NCBI RefSeq assembly: GCF_009931615.1
Contig: NZ_CP046620.1
Span: 3,890,501 to 3,954,500 of the forward strand
Reading direction: 5' to 3'
Source: Algicella marina
GTDB lineage: Bacteria > Pseudomonadota > Alphaproteobacteria > Rhodobacterales > Rhodobacteraceae
Length of the DNA: 64,000 nt
Part shown: positions 1 to 8,273 of the stretch, piece after piece
Position numbering within the stretch: position 1 is the first letter of the stretch
How the letters are laid out: the number at the start of each line of letters is the position of its first letter
Program-made: the position numbers and the translations under genes
Notes under the pieces: model-generated
Told to the model about the DNA's origin: nothing
Database searches by the model: none
What the model saw: the letters and a program-made list of their open reading frames with translations, nothing else

Positions 1-1
1 G

Positions 2-112
2 TTCTTCTCCAACCGCGACTGGACGGTGGCAAGCTCCGTCGCCATCGTGATGCTGGTGGCGGTGGTGGTGCCGATCCTCGGGTTGCGGCGGATCGCGGAG
101 CGGGTGTCATGA
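2..112 (+). CDS. potH: Polyamine ABC transporter permease, C-terminal end (PotH-like), cut by left edge
   Basis: Only the last 36 codons are present, reading FFSNRDWTVASSVAIVMLVA and ending in a basic tail, with TGA at 110-112. One hydrophobic segment followed by positively charged residues fits the last membrane helix of a binding-protein-dependent permease. Its stop overlaps the start of the next permease (ATGA at 109-112), so the two are translationally coupled. In spermidine/putrescine transporters PotH and PotI form the inner-membrane channel. The PotH assignment rests on this position in front of PotI and on the downstream polyamine genes rather than on the short sequence itself. Confidence 0.75.
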   Translation, partial: FFSNRDWTVASSVAIVMLVAVVVPILGLRRIAERVS

Positions 113-894
113 AGTGGTTTCTGCCGATCGTCGCCGGGCTCGGCTTCCTGTTCCTCTATGCGCCGATGGTCAGCCTGGTGATCTTCTCGTTCAACGAGAG
201 CCAGCTGGTGACCGTCTGGGGCGGCTTCTCGACCAAGTGGTACGGCGAGTTGTTTCGCAACCCTCAGATCGGGCAGGCCTTTCGCATTTCGCTGACCATC
301 GCGGCGATCTCCGCCACACTGGCGATTGCGCTGGGTACGCTGGCGGCGCTGGTGCTGGTGCGGTTCGGGCGTTTTTTCGGGCGACCACTGCTCTCCGGCA
401 TGGTGACGGCACCACTGGTGATGCCGGAAGTTATCACCGGGCTGTCGCTGCTGCTGCTGTTCGTGTCGATGGAGAAGCTGCTCGGCTGGCCGGCGGGGCG
501 GGGTATGCTGACGATCATCCTGGCGCACACGGTGTTCTGCATGGCCTACGTGGCCGTGGTCGTTCAATCGCGGCTGGTGGACATGGACGAAAGCCTTGAA
601 GAGGCGGCAATGGATCTCGGCGCGAAGCGGGTGCGCGTGTTCTTTGACATAACCTTGCCGGTGATTGCGCCGGCGCTGGTTTCGGGTTGGCTGTTGGCCT
701 TCACCCTGTCGCTGGACGACCTGGTGGTGGCGAGCTTCGTTTCGGGGCCGGGGTCATCCACCCTGCCGATGGTGATCTTCTCGAAGGTGCGCCTCGGGGT
801 GAGCCCGGATGTCAACGCGCTGGCATCGCTGATCATCCTGGTGGTGGCTGTCGGGATCCTGGCGGCGGCGCTGGTGATGCGGAAACGACAATAA
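109..894 (+). CDS. potI: Spermidine/putrescine-type ABC transporter permease PotI
   Basis: This 261-residue protein has six likely membrane helices and the permease EAA loop: EEAA near residues 164-167, Gly171, and a following ITLPVIAPALVSG segment that contacts the ATPase. The sequence around LSLDDLVVASFVSGPG near the C terminus is typical of the PotC/PotI branch. It overlaps the preceding permease by 4 nt. The gene is followed 24 nt later by agmatinase, so the transporter most likely imports putrescine or agmatine for the enzymes encoded downstream. The ATPase and binding protein must lie to the left of the window. Confidence 0.9.
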   Translation: MKWFLPIVAGLGFLFLYAPMVSLVIFSFNESQLVTVWGGFSTKWYGELFRNPQIGQAFRISLTIAAISATLAIALGTLAALVLVRFGRFFGRPLLSGMVTAPLVMPEVITGLSLLLLFVSMEKLLGWPAGRGMLTIILAHTVFCMAYVAVVVQSRLVDMDESLEEAAMDLGAKRVRVFFDITLPVIAPALVSGWLLAFTLSLDDLVVASFVSGPGSSTLPMVIFSKVRLGVSPDVNALASLIILVVAVGILAAALVMRKRQ

Positions 895-918
895 CTGCAG
901 CCGCTTATGGAGAATGAA

Positions 919-1887
919 ATGGACAAGGCGGGCGATCAGGCATTTCGCGCGGATAGCAACACCGAGCGCTGGGTGGAAAACACCTATGGCGGCGCCGTCA
1001 GCTTCCTGCGGCGGCGCTATTCGCGCGATCTGGCGGGCGTGGATGTGGCTGTCACCGGCCTGCCCTACGATGCGTCGGTCACCTATCGGCCGGGCTGCCG
1101 CCTCGGTCCGCGCGCGATCCGTGCCGCCTCCGTCCAGCTGGCTGAACTGAAGGCGTTTCCATTCGGCTTTGATCCATTTGCAAGCCTGGCCGTGGTGGAC
1201 TACGGCGATTGCCTGATCGACCCGCACCATCCCGCCAGCGTACCGGGTGACATCGAGGCGCATATCGCCGCGATCCTCGATGCCGGGGCGAAGCCGCTGT
1301 CGCTTGGTGGCGATCATTTCGTCGCGTACCCGGTGCTGAAGGCCGTGGCGGCAAAGCACGGGCCGGTGGCGTTGCTGCAGGTCGACGCCCATTGCGACAC
1401 GTGGGAGGATGATGGTACCCGGCTCGACCACGGAACGATGTTCGCCCGTGCGGTGGCGGAGGGGATCGTCGATACCTCCCGCTCCACCCAGCTGGGACTC
1501 CGCACGTTCAACGACAGCGACCACGGTTTCGAGATTCTGACAGCGCCGTGGCTGCATCGCAACGGCATTGACGCGGCGCTGCAGATCATCAGGGACCGGG
1601 CGGGGAACGCACCGCTCTATATCTCCTTCGACATCGACGGGCTGGACCCGGCTTTCGCCCCCGGCACCGGCACGCCCGTACCGGGCGGGCTGGCCAGCTG
1701 GCAGGCGCTGGAGATCATCCGTGGCCTGGGTGGCCTGAACCTTGTCGGCATGGATGTCGTCGAGGTATCGCCGCCCTATGACCATGCCGAGATCACAGCG
1801 CTGGCGGCGGCCACCGTCGCCCATGACTGGCTCTGCCTGCTGGCGGAGGCGCGTGGTGCCGAACGCACGGTGGTGGGCCGGCTCTGA
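919..1887 (+). CDS. speB: Agmatinase (arginase/agmatinase family ureohydrolase)
   Basis: Agmatinase hydrolyses agmatine to putrescine and urea with a dinuclear Mn centre. The manganese motifs are all present in the 322-residue product: GGDH at 130-133, DAHCD at 156-160 and FDIDGLDP at 237-244, followed by APGTGTPVPGG. I chose the ATG at 919 because GGAGA (909-913) lies 5 nt upstream. An in-frame ATG at 907 would itself contain that ribosome site and has none of its own. Sitting between a polyamine permease and a gamma-glutamyl-polyamine ligase, it should feed putrescine into the downstream pathway. Guanidinobutyrase or a related ureohydrolase specificity cannot be excluded. Confidence 0.9.
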   Translation: MDKAGDQAFRADSNTERWVENTYGGAVSFLRRRYSRDLAGVDVAVTGLPYDASVTYRPGCRLGPRAIRAASVQLAELKAFPFGFDPFASLAVVDYGDCLIDPHHPASVPGDIEAHIAAILDAGAKPLSLGGDHFVAYPVLKAVAAKHGPVALLQVDAHCDTWEDDGTRLDHGTMFARAVAEGIVDTSRSTQLGLRTFNDSDHGFEILTAPWLHRNGIDAALQIIRDRAGNAPLYISFDIDGLDPAFAPGTGTPVPGGLASWQALEIIRGLGGLNLVGMDVVEVSPPYDHAEITALAAATVAHDWLCLLAEARGAERTVVGRL

Positions 1888-1921
1888 CCCTTCATCTTCG
1901 AAAAATATCCTCGCCGAAGGC
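1888..1921 (+). other. Intergenic motif directly after the agmatinase stop
   Basis: Immediately after TGA 1885-1887 comes CCTTCATCTTCG, then AAAAATATCCTCG and CCGAAGG. CTTCG (1896-1900) can pair with CGAAG (1915-1919) as a short stem with an A/T-rich loop. From memory, motifs of this form (CATCTT...AAATA-CTCC-GCCG-AGGC) are common just behind stop codons in Rhodobacteraceae. The role is unknown; a weak terminator or mRNA 3'-end structure is possible. Confidence 0.35.
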
Positions 1922-1964
1922 ATTTAAATCTGACAGCCTGTGCCGGCGAGCAAACAGGTGAAAC

Positions 1965-3326
1965 ATGACTGACGACTGGACGACAAATCTGCCCGATGAC
2001 GTGCGGCAGTGGCTGGATGGCCGACGCGTGGAAGAGGTGGAATGCGTGATTGCCGATATAGCGGGCATCAGTCGCGGCAAGGCCATGCCGTCGGCCAAGT
2101 TCTCGCGCGGGGAGCGGATGTTTCTGCCGATGTCGATCTTTTACCAGACGATTGACGGCCAGTATGTCGACATGGATATCGCCAACCAGTGGATCGAGAG
2201 TGACATGGTGCTGACGGCGGAGATGGCCTGCGCCACGTCCAGCCCGTGGGCCGACGATGTCACGGTGCAGGTGATCCACGACATTCGCGATCTGGCCGGC
2301 AACCCGGTGCCGATCGCACCGCGAAACGTGCTGAAACGGGTGCTGTCACTCTACGAGGCGGAGGGCTGGCGACCGGTCGTCGCGCCGGAAATGGAATTTT
2401 ACCTGACCAAGCCGAACACCGACCCGGACATGCCGATCGAACCGCCGATGGGGCGGACCGGGCGGGTGGTTGCCTCACGGCAGGCGTATTCGATGTCTGC
2501 GGTCGATGAATATGGGCCGGTGATCGACGACATCTACGATTTTGCCGAGGCGCAGGGCTTCGAACTGGACACCATCATACAGGAGGGCGGCGCCGGGCAG
2601 ATCGAGATCAACTTCATCCATGGCGATCCGCTAGCGTTGGCCGACCAGGTGTTCTTCTTCAAACGGACCATCCGCGAGGCCGCCTTGCGTCAGGGCTGTT
2701 TCGCCACCTTCATGGCCAAGCCGATGCAGCATGAGCCGGGGTCGGCGATGCATATTCACCAATCGGTGGTCGATGCAAAGACAGGCAAGAATGTCTTCAC
2801 CGGCGAAGGCGGATCGGAAACGCCGCTGTTTGCGGGATTCCTGGCGGGGCTGCAGACTTATCTCCCGAACGTGATTCCGATGCTGGCGCCTTACGTGAAT
2901 TCCTATCGCCGCTACGTTGCTTCCGGCTCCGCGCCGATCAATCTCGAATGGGGGCCGGACAATCGCACAACCGGGCTGCGCATCCCCGTCTCGAGCCCCG
3001 AGGCGCGGCGGGTCGAGAACCGGATCGTCGGCATGGATGCCAACCCGTACCTCGCGCTCGCGGCATCGTTGGCATGCGGCTATCTGGGCATGAAGCAGGG
3101 TATGGAGCCGCGGGCTGCGGTGACGCGCGAGGCGTATGACTACGACTACGCCCTGCCACGGGGTTTGCTGGAAGCTTTGGACGCGTTCGAGGCAGAGGAT
3201 GCGGTGACGGAGACTCTCGGCCGGCAGTTTTGCGATGTCTACAAGGCACTGAAGCGCAACGAGGCCGAGAGCTTTCTGGCGGTCATCAGCCCATGGGAGC
3301 GGGAGCATCTCCTGCTGAACGTCTGA
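1965..3326 (+). CDS. Glutamine synthetase family protein, probable gamma-glutamylputrescine synthetase
   Basis: The 453-residue product is a type I glutamine-synthetase fold. It has an N-terminal beta-grasp region (ECVIADIAGISRGKAMP) and catalytic-domain landmarks EMEFYLT near 140, EINFIHGD near 210, KPMQHEPGSAMHIHQS near 255-270 and NPYLALAASLA near 370. The sequence is the PuuA-like/GlnT-like class rather than housekeeping GlnA. Such enzymes ligate glutamate to putrescine or other amines using ATP. AGGTGAAAC directly precedes the ATG. The downstream oxidase gene overlaps by 1 nt, and the upstream neighbours are agmatinase and the Pot permeases, which supports a gamma-glutamylated polyamine route. 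Exact amine specificity is inferred. Confidence 0.85.
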   Translation: MTDDWTTNLPDDVRQWLDGRRVEEVECVIADIAGISRGKAMPSAKFSRGERMFLPMSIFYQTIDGQYVDMDIANQWIESDMVLTAEMACATSSPWADDVTVQVIHDIRDLAGNPVPIAPRNVLKRVLSLYEAEGWRPVVAPEMEFYLTKPNTDPDMPIEPPMGRTGRVVASRQAYSMSAVDEYGPVIDDIYDFAEAQGFELDTIIQEGGAGQIEINFIHGDPLALADQVFFFKRTIREAALRQGCFATFMAKPMQHEPGSAMHIHQSVVDAKTGKNVFTGEGGSETPLFAGFLAGLQTYLPNVIPMLAPYVNSYRRYVASGSAPINLEWGPDNRTTGLRIPVSSPEARRVENRIVGMDANPYLALAASLACGYLGMKQGMEPRAAVTREAYDYDYALPRGLLEALDAFEAEDAVTETLGRQFCDVYKALKRNEAESFLAVISPWEREHLLLNV

Positions 3327-4633
3327 TGGATCTGCTGACAGCGAATGACCGACCGGGGGAATATCCGCCGAGCTATTATGCTGCCACAGCCAATCCGTTT
3401 CCGCACCAGCCGGCGCTGGGCGGCGAGGTGCGGGCGGATGTTTGTGTCATCGGCGCGGGCTTCACCGGCCTGTCTGCGGCTCTGCACCTGGCCGAGAAGG
3501 GCTATTCGGTTGCGGTGCTTGAGGCGAGCCGCGCCGGCTTTGGCGCCTCGGGGCGAAACGGTGGCCAGATTGCCACCGGTCCGCGACAGGACATCCGCGA
3601 CCTGGAGAAGACCTATGGGCCGGAGATGGGCCGCCACTTGTGGGAGTTCGCCGAGGAAGCCAAGGCGGTGCTGCGCGGCCGCGTGGCGCAGCATGATATC
3701 GCCTGCGATCTGAAGCGCGGAGCCATTCACGGCGAGATGCAGGCGCGCAATGTAGCGGATGCCCATGCCTATGCCGAGCACTGCCGTGACGTTTACGACT
3801 ACGACGAGGTTACGCTTCTGGACCGCGAGGCCATCCGGCAGGAACTGGGTACGGAAGCGTACCAGGGTGGCTTTCTCGACATGGGGGCCGGGCATCTGCA
3901 TCCGCTGAACTATGCGTTGGGGCTGGCGTCGGCGGCACTGGCGGCCGGGGTGCAGATATTCGAGGAAAGCCGGGTACTGCGAGTCAGCGAGGCCGCGCCG
4001 CATCGGGTGGAGACGGCGGGCGGCCATGTAACCTGTGATTTCGTGATCTATGCCTGTAACGGCTATATGGGTGATCTGGAGCCGAAAGTGTCGGCTCGGG
4101 TGATGCCGATCAACAATTTCATTGCCGCGACCGAGCCGCTGGACGAGGCGCTGGCGCAGGAACTGATCGCGCGTGACGTCTGCGTGGCCGACAGCCAGTT
4201 CGTGGTCAACTACTACCGTCTGTCAGCGGACCGGCGGATGTTGTTCGGCGGTGGCGAGACCTATTCCTACCGCTTCCCGCGTGACATTCCGGGGCTGGTG
4301 CGGCCGCGGATGGAGGCGGTCTATCCGCAGCTGAAGAAGGTGGCGATCGACTATGCGTGGGGCGGGACGCTGGGCATCACTGCCAGCCGCATGCCTTACT
4401 TCGACGCCCTGGGGCCGACGCGGTTTACTGCCGGGGGATACTCGGGGCAGGGGGTGGCGATGACCTCGCTCGCCGGCAAGGTGCTGGCGGAACGGGTGGC
4501 GGGGCAGGCGGAGCGTTTCGATACACTCAAGTCTCTGAAACATATAGCATTTCCCGGCGGTGGCGCACTGCGGCATCCGTTGCTGGTGCTGGCGATGAGC
4601 TGGTATGCGCTGCGCGACAGGCTGGGCGTTTGA
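3326..4633 (+). CDS. puuB: FAD-dependent amine oxidase, probable gamma-glutamylputrescine oxidoreductase (PuuB-like)
   Basis: The 435-residue protein is a DAO-family flavoenzyme. A PPSYYAATA N terminus typical of PuuB relatives is followed by the dinucleotide fold VCVIGAGFTG at 39-48, then RAGFGASGRNGGQ. A C-terminal FAD segment reads FTAGGYSGQGVAM. I placed the start at ATG 3326, which shares one base with the upstream stop (TGATG). The open frame continues upstream, but that extension would lie inside the ligase gene. In the Puu pathway this enzyme oxidises gamma-glutamylputrescine to the aldehyde. The aldehyde dehydrogenase and hydrolase needed next are not in the window. Confidence 0.85.
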   Translation: MDLLTANDRPGEYPPSYYAATANPFPHQPALGGEVRADVCVIGAGFTGLSAALHLAEKGYSVAVLEASRAGFGASGRNGGQIATGPRQDIRDLEKTYGPEMGRHLWEFAEEAKAVLRGRVAQHDIACDLKRGAIHGEMQARNVADAHAYAEHCRDVYDYDEVTLLDREAIRQELGTEAYQGGFLDMGAGHLHPLNYALGLASAALAAGVQIFEESRVLRVSEAAPHRVETAGGHVTCDFVIYACNGYMGDLEPKVSARVMPINNFIAATEPLDEALAQELIARDVCVADSQFVVNYYRLSADRRMLFGGGETYSYRFPRDIPGLVRPRMEAVYPQLKKVAIDYAWGGTLGITASRMPYFDALGPTRFTAGGYSGQGVAMTSLAGKVLAERVAGQAERFDTLKSLKHIAFPGGGALRHPLLVLAMSWYALRDRLGV

Positions 4634-4663
4634 GCGGCAAGATGGCCAGCAGTTGGAGGGAAA

Positions 4664-5479
4664 GTGGTGTTGATACGGGATTGGGATGACGCCTATGCCA
4701 ACCGGGACCACATTCCGGGGGCCGATGACTTCGTTCGACGGTGGCCGGAAGAGGCGGCGGCATTTCGCGCGGCCCTGGGCGAGAGGGCGGAACTCGACCT
4801 TGCCTATGGTGAGAAGCCCCGGCAAGTGATGGACCTGTTCCGACCGGAGGGCCAGCACCTGGGATTGCTGGTGTTCGTGCATGGCGGGTACTGGCGGATG
4901 TTCGATAAATCCAACTGGTCCCACTTTGCTGAAGGGGCGCTGGCGTCGGGATGGGCTGTGGCGATGCCGAGCTATACACTGGCGCCGGAAGCGCGGATTT
5001 CCCAGATAACGCAAGAAGTTACGGCGGCAGTAGAGGCTGCGGCCGGACTGGTGCAGGGGCCGGTACGGCTGGCCGGACACTCGGCCGGCGGCCATCTGGT
5101 GACACGGCTGGTCTGCCGTGACTCTTGCCTGTCGGAGGATGTTCTTGAGCGATTGGAGCGGGTTACCTCGATCAGCGGGGTGCATGATTTGCGGCCGATG
5201 CTGCGGCTGGCGATGAATGCCGATTTGCGGTTGGACGCGGCAGAATCGCGGGCCGAGAGCCCGGTGCTTCGCGAACCACTGGAAGACGTGCGGGTGATGG
5301 CGTGGGTGGGCGCGGACGAGCGACCGGAATTCGTGCGACAGACAACCCTTCTGGCCAATATCTGGACGGGGCTGGGCGCGGAAATGGCGCAAGTGAAGGA
5401 TGCCGGGCGACACCATTTCGACGTGATCGACGGGCTGCGGGAGGCGGACTCGCCACTGATGCAGGCGGTGCTGGGGTGA
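4664..5479 (+). CDS. Alpha/beta hydrolase of the arylformamidase (KynB-like/BD-FAE) type
   Basis: A 271-residue alpha/beta hydrolase with the oxyanion-hole motif HGGYW at 73-77 and the nucleophile elbow GHSAGG (Ser140). A C-terminal histidine in the DAGRHHFDVIDGL segment probably completes the triad. HGGYWR is characteristic of formamidases and related esterases. The start is GTG 4664 or the adjacent GTG 4667; GGAGGG at 4655-4660 fits the second slightly better. It is 30 nt behind the amine oxidase on the same strand and probably belongs to the same transcript. A role in hydrolysing an amide or formyl intermediate of the same amine pathway is possible but not shown. Confidence 0.75.
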   Translation: MVLIRDWDDAYANRDHIPGADDFVRRWPEEAAAFRAALGERAELDLAYGEKPRQVMDLFRPEGQHLGLLVFVHGGYWRMFDKSNWSHFAEGALASGWAVAMPSYTLAPEARISQITQEVTAAVEAAAGLVQGPVRLAGHSAGGHLVTRLVCRDSCLSEDVLERLERVTSISGVHDLRPMLRLAMNADLRLDAAESRAESPVLREPLEDVRVMAWVGADERPEFVRQTTLLANIWTGLGAEMAQVKDAGRHHFDVIDGLREADSPLMQAVLG

Positions 5480-5480
5480 A

Positions 5481-5524
5481 TATAGTTTTAGTATGGGTTC
5501 GGTATGGGTTTGGTATTGCGACGG
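5481..5524 (+). repeat. 11-bp tandem repeat (TATGGGTTYGG), copy A
   Basis: Starting one base after the hydrolase stop codon, four consecutive 11-bp units can be read: TATAGTTTTAG (5481-5491, degenerate), TATGGGTTCGG (5492-5502), TATGGGTTTGG (5503-5513) and TATTGCGACGG (5514-5524, degenerate). The period of 11 matches about one helical turn. The same motif recurs at 49376-49413. It sits in a 117-bp gap between convergent genes. No protein or RNA family is recognised. Confidence 0.75.
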
Positions 5525-5540
5525 TTCCTGTCGGGAATCG
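5522..5540 (+). other. Hairpin directly behind repeat copy A
   Basis: CGGTTCC (5522-5528) and GGAATCG (5534-5540) can pair over 7 bp, including one G-T pair, around a 5-nt loop. The stem begins in the last repeat unit. There is no T-run, so it is not a classic terminator, although it lies between two convergent genes. A similar stem follows repeat copy B. Confidence 0.5.
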
Positions 5541-5596
5541 CATTTCCACTGCCGCCCGCCATCGGCAAAAGCAACGGGCGACTGGCTGAGGATGTC

Positions 5597-8137
5597 TCAG
5601 GCGCGCATGCGGGTACCTTCGGGATCGAAAGGCGGCTCGACGGCGATGCGTGCCGGGTAGCGCCTCCCGAGAATCTCGATCTCGAACATGCCTTCGGCAG
5701 CATTGTCTGCCAGTGCCGCCGGGACGTAACCCTGCGCCATTGAGGCGCCAACTCCGTGGGCGTAGCCGCCGGATGTGACCCAGCCGACGACGCGCCAGTC
5801 ACCGTCCACCTGCTTCTCGGTTCGCGGCTGTTCCGCGCCCTGCGCGTCGTAGCGCTTCACCGTCGTCTCGTGCGTCGGCGTGATGGTGCCGTGGTCGGTG
5901 GCGGTTCTCGCCCAGACGGGTTCGTCGGCCATGACATCGGCGGTGTCGGCATCGATCATGAAGGAAACCCGTTTGAGGCGTGGGCCGGCGTCCCTTTCGA
6001 CAGCCGCTGCCGCGCGGCCAATGAAATCACCCTTGTCGAGTTTGACGAAACGGTCCATCCCGCCTTCGAACGGGCCATAGACGGGGCGCAGTTCGGCGAA
6101 CCACGTGGGGAAGTTCTTTTCGAGACGCATCGACAAGAGCGCCCGCATACCGAAATCGCGGATGGCGAATTCCGCCCCCGCTTCCTTGACCGCGAGGTAG
6201 ATCGCGCGCTGGTAACATGGCTCCATCCAGATCTCGTAACCGAGATCGCCGGTGTAGCTGATGCGGTTCACGCGGGCCGGACAGCCTGCGACATCCAGTT
6301 CGCGGTAGGACATGAAAGGGAAGGCCTCGCGGCTGACGTCTTCCGTTACCAGTTTGGCGAACACGTCCCGTGACTTCGGCCCGGCAATGGTAAGGCCGAC
6401 GAGGCGCTGTCCGAGACGTTCTATCCGCACGGTGTCGGGCTTGTGCTGTTCGAACCAGCGCATGTGGTAGATCTGAGCCCCCGATGATCCCCAGATCATG
6501 AACCGTTCCGACCCTGCCTTGGCGATGGTGAAGTCGCCGATCAGTTTGCCGTTGTCGTTGAGCATCGGTGACAGGGTGATCCGGCCATCCTTTGGCATGC
6601 GGTTGGTCATCAGCCGGTCGAGGAATGCCTCGGCACCCGGTCCGCTCACCTCGTATTTCGCGAAATTGGCGATTTCGGATATGCCGACGCTTTCCCGTAC
6701 GGCCCGTACCTCGGCGCCGACATGCTCAAAATCGTTGGAGCGGTGGAACGACAGCACGTCATGCGCCTCTTCGGCTGACGGCGCGAACCACAGCGGCACC
6801 TCCAGCCCCCATGTCACGCCCATCACCGCGTGGTTGTCGCGGACCATGATGTCGTAGAGGGGTGTCGTCTGGTGCGGCCGCCCGGCGGGCCGTTCCTCGT
6901 TCGGGAAGCGGATCGAGAAACGGTTGGAGTAGTTTTCCCGTACCTTGGCGTTGGTATACTTGAGCGTCGTCCACTCGCCGTAGCGCGCAACGTCCATGCC
7001 GAAGACATCGAAGCCGGGGTCGCCTTCCGTCATCCAGTTGGCGAGGACGAGGCCGACGCCGCCACCCTGGGAGAACCCGGCCATGACGGCGCAGGCGCTC
7101 CAGAAATTCGTGAGACCCTGCACCGGGCCCACCAGCGGGTTTCCGTCGGGTGCGAAGGTGAACGGGCCGTTGATCATCTGCTTGATGCCGGTGTTTTCCA
7201 GTGCCGGGAAATGGCGGAAGCCGATCTCGAGACTGGGCGCGATCCGGTCGAGCGCCGGTTCGAGAAGTTCATGCCCGAACTCCCATGGTGTCGTCACCGG
7301 ACTCCACGGCGTTGCCGCCTTCTCATAGGTGCCGACAAGCAGGCCGTTCCGCTCCTGCCGGGTATATATCTCGCCCTTGAAGTCGATGATGTGGCAGACC
7401 TCCCGGCCGAATTCCTGATTGTAGGCGATGACTTCGGGCATGTCCTCCGTCAGCAGATAGTGGTGTTCCATCGCCAGCAGCGGAAGTTCCAGCCCGACCA
7501 TCCGCCCGACCTCCCGCGCCCAGAGGCCGCCAGCATTGACCACGTGCTCGCAGCGGATCGTGCCTTCCTTGGTGACCACGTTCCACGTTCCGTCGGCATC
7601 CTGATGGATCTCCGTTACCGGGTTGCGCAGGCTGATTTCCGCCCCGAGGTTGCGGGCCGCCTTCGCGTAGGCGTGGGTGGTGCCGGAAGGATCGAGATGG
7701 CCTTCGACCGGATCCCAGAGGGCACCGACGAAATGGCTGTCGTCGAGCATCGGGAACATGGCCTTCGCCTCGGAGGCGCTGACCAGTTCCGTATCCATCC
7801 CCATGATCCGGCCCTTGGCGTGGGCGGCGCGCAGGAAATCCATCCGCTCCGGCGTGTCGGCGACCTGAAACCCGCCCGTCAGATGCAGGCCACAGGACAT
7901 GCCGGAGGCTTCTTCGAGTTCCTTGTAAAGGCCCACGGTATAGGCCTGAAGCTTGGCGACGTTGGGATCGCCGTTCAGGGTGTGAAATCCGCCTGCCGCG
8001 TGCCAGGAGGAGCCGGATGTCAACTCCGAGCGTTCGACCAGCAGCACATCCGTCCAACCTGCCCGCGCAAGGTGGTAGAGCACCGAACAGCCGACAACCC
8101 CGCCCCCGATGACGACGACCCGCGCAGTGGACTTCAT
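5597..8137 (-). CDS. Dimethylglycine/sarcosine dehydrogenase-type flavoprotein with C-terminal GcvT domain
   Basis: An 846-residue two-part enzyme. The N-terminal half is a DAO-type FAD domain with GGGVVG at 11-16 and SGSSWHAAGG at 41-50; His46 is the position that binds FAD covalently in mammalian dimethylglycine and sarcosine dehydrogenases. The C-terminal half, from about residue 430, is a glycine-cleavage T-protein-like tetrahydrofolate domain. The expected reaction is oxidative N-demethylation of a methylglycine or related methylamine, passing the one-carbon unit to tetrahydrofolate. GGGAGG lies 5 nt before the ATG. The gene stands alone on the minus strand after the HTTM pair. Substrate (dimethylglycine, sarcosine or another N-methyl amino acid) is not determined. 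Confidence 0.85.
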   Translation of the reverse strand: MKSTARVVVIGGGVVGCSVLYHLARAGWTDVLLVERSELTSGSSWHAAGGFHTLNGDPNVAKLQAYTVGLYKELEEASGMSCGLHLTGGFQVADTPERMDFLRAAHAKGRIMGMDTELVSASEAKAMFPMLDDSHFVGALWDPVEGHLDPSGTTHAYAKAARNLGAEISLRNPVTEIHQDADGTWNVVTKEGTIRCEHVVNAGGLWAREVGRMVGLELPLLAMEHHYLLTEDMPEVIAYNQEFGREVCHIIDFKGEIYTRQERNGLLVGTYEKAATPWSPVTTPWEFGHELLEPALDRIAPSLEIGFRHFPALENTGIKQMINGPFTFAPDGNPLVGPVQGLTNFWSACAVMAGFSQGGGVGLVLANWMTEGDPGFDVFGMDVARYGEWTTLKYTNAKVRENYSNRFSIRFPNEERPAGRPHQTTPLYDIMVRDNHAVMGVTWGLEVPLWFAPSAEEAHDVLSFHRSNDFEHVGAEVRAVRESVGISEIANFAKYEVSGPGAEAFLDRLMTNRMPKDGRITLSPMLNDNGKLIGDFTIAKAGSERFMIWGSSGAQIYHMRWFEQHKPDTVRIERLGQRLVGLTIAGPKSRDVFAKLVTEDVSREAFPFMSYRELDVAGCPARVNRISYTGDLGYEIWMEPCYQRAIYLAVKEAGAEFAIRDFGMRALLSMRLEKNFPTWFAELRPVYGPFEGGMDRFVKLDKGDFIGRAAAAVERDAGPRLKRVSFMIDADTADVMADEPVWARTATDHGTITPTHETTVKRYDAQGAEQPRTEKQVDGDWRVVGWVTSGGYAHGVGASMAQGYVPAALADNAAEGMFEIEILGRRYPARIAVEPPFDPEGTRMRA

Positions 8138-8273
8138 GGCATCCTCCCTCTGGTTACCGTCATGACGCCACGGGTGGACCGAGGCTTCAACCCGTCAAAG
8201 ACCGCTGAGGGCCTGTTTGCGACGTCGCGGCGGAGAAATCCGCATCTTCCCAAGGCGATGGCGTGGAGGTGCC

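Noticed and set aside
754-1923. 389-codon open frame on the minus strand over agmatinase
   Set aside because: The plus strand carries all agmatinase metal motifs; the minus reading has no recognisable domain.
8138-8273. Glycine riboswitch in front of the GcvT-fused dehydrogenase
   Set aside because: The leader lacks the paired glycine-aptamer core by eye and is only 136 bp, with a plain GGGAGG ribosome site.
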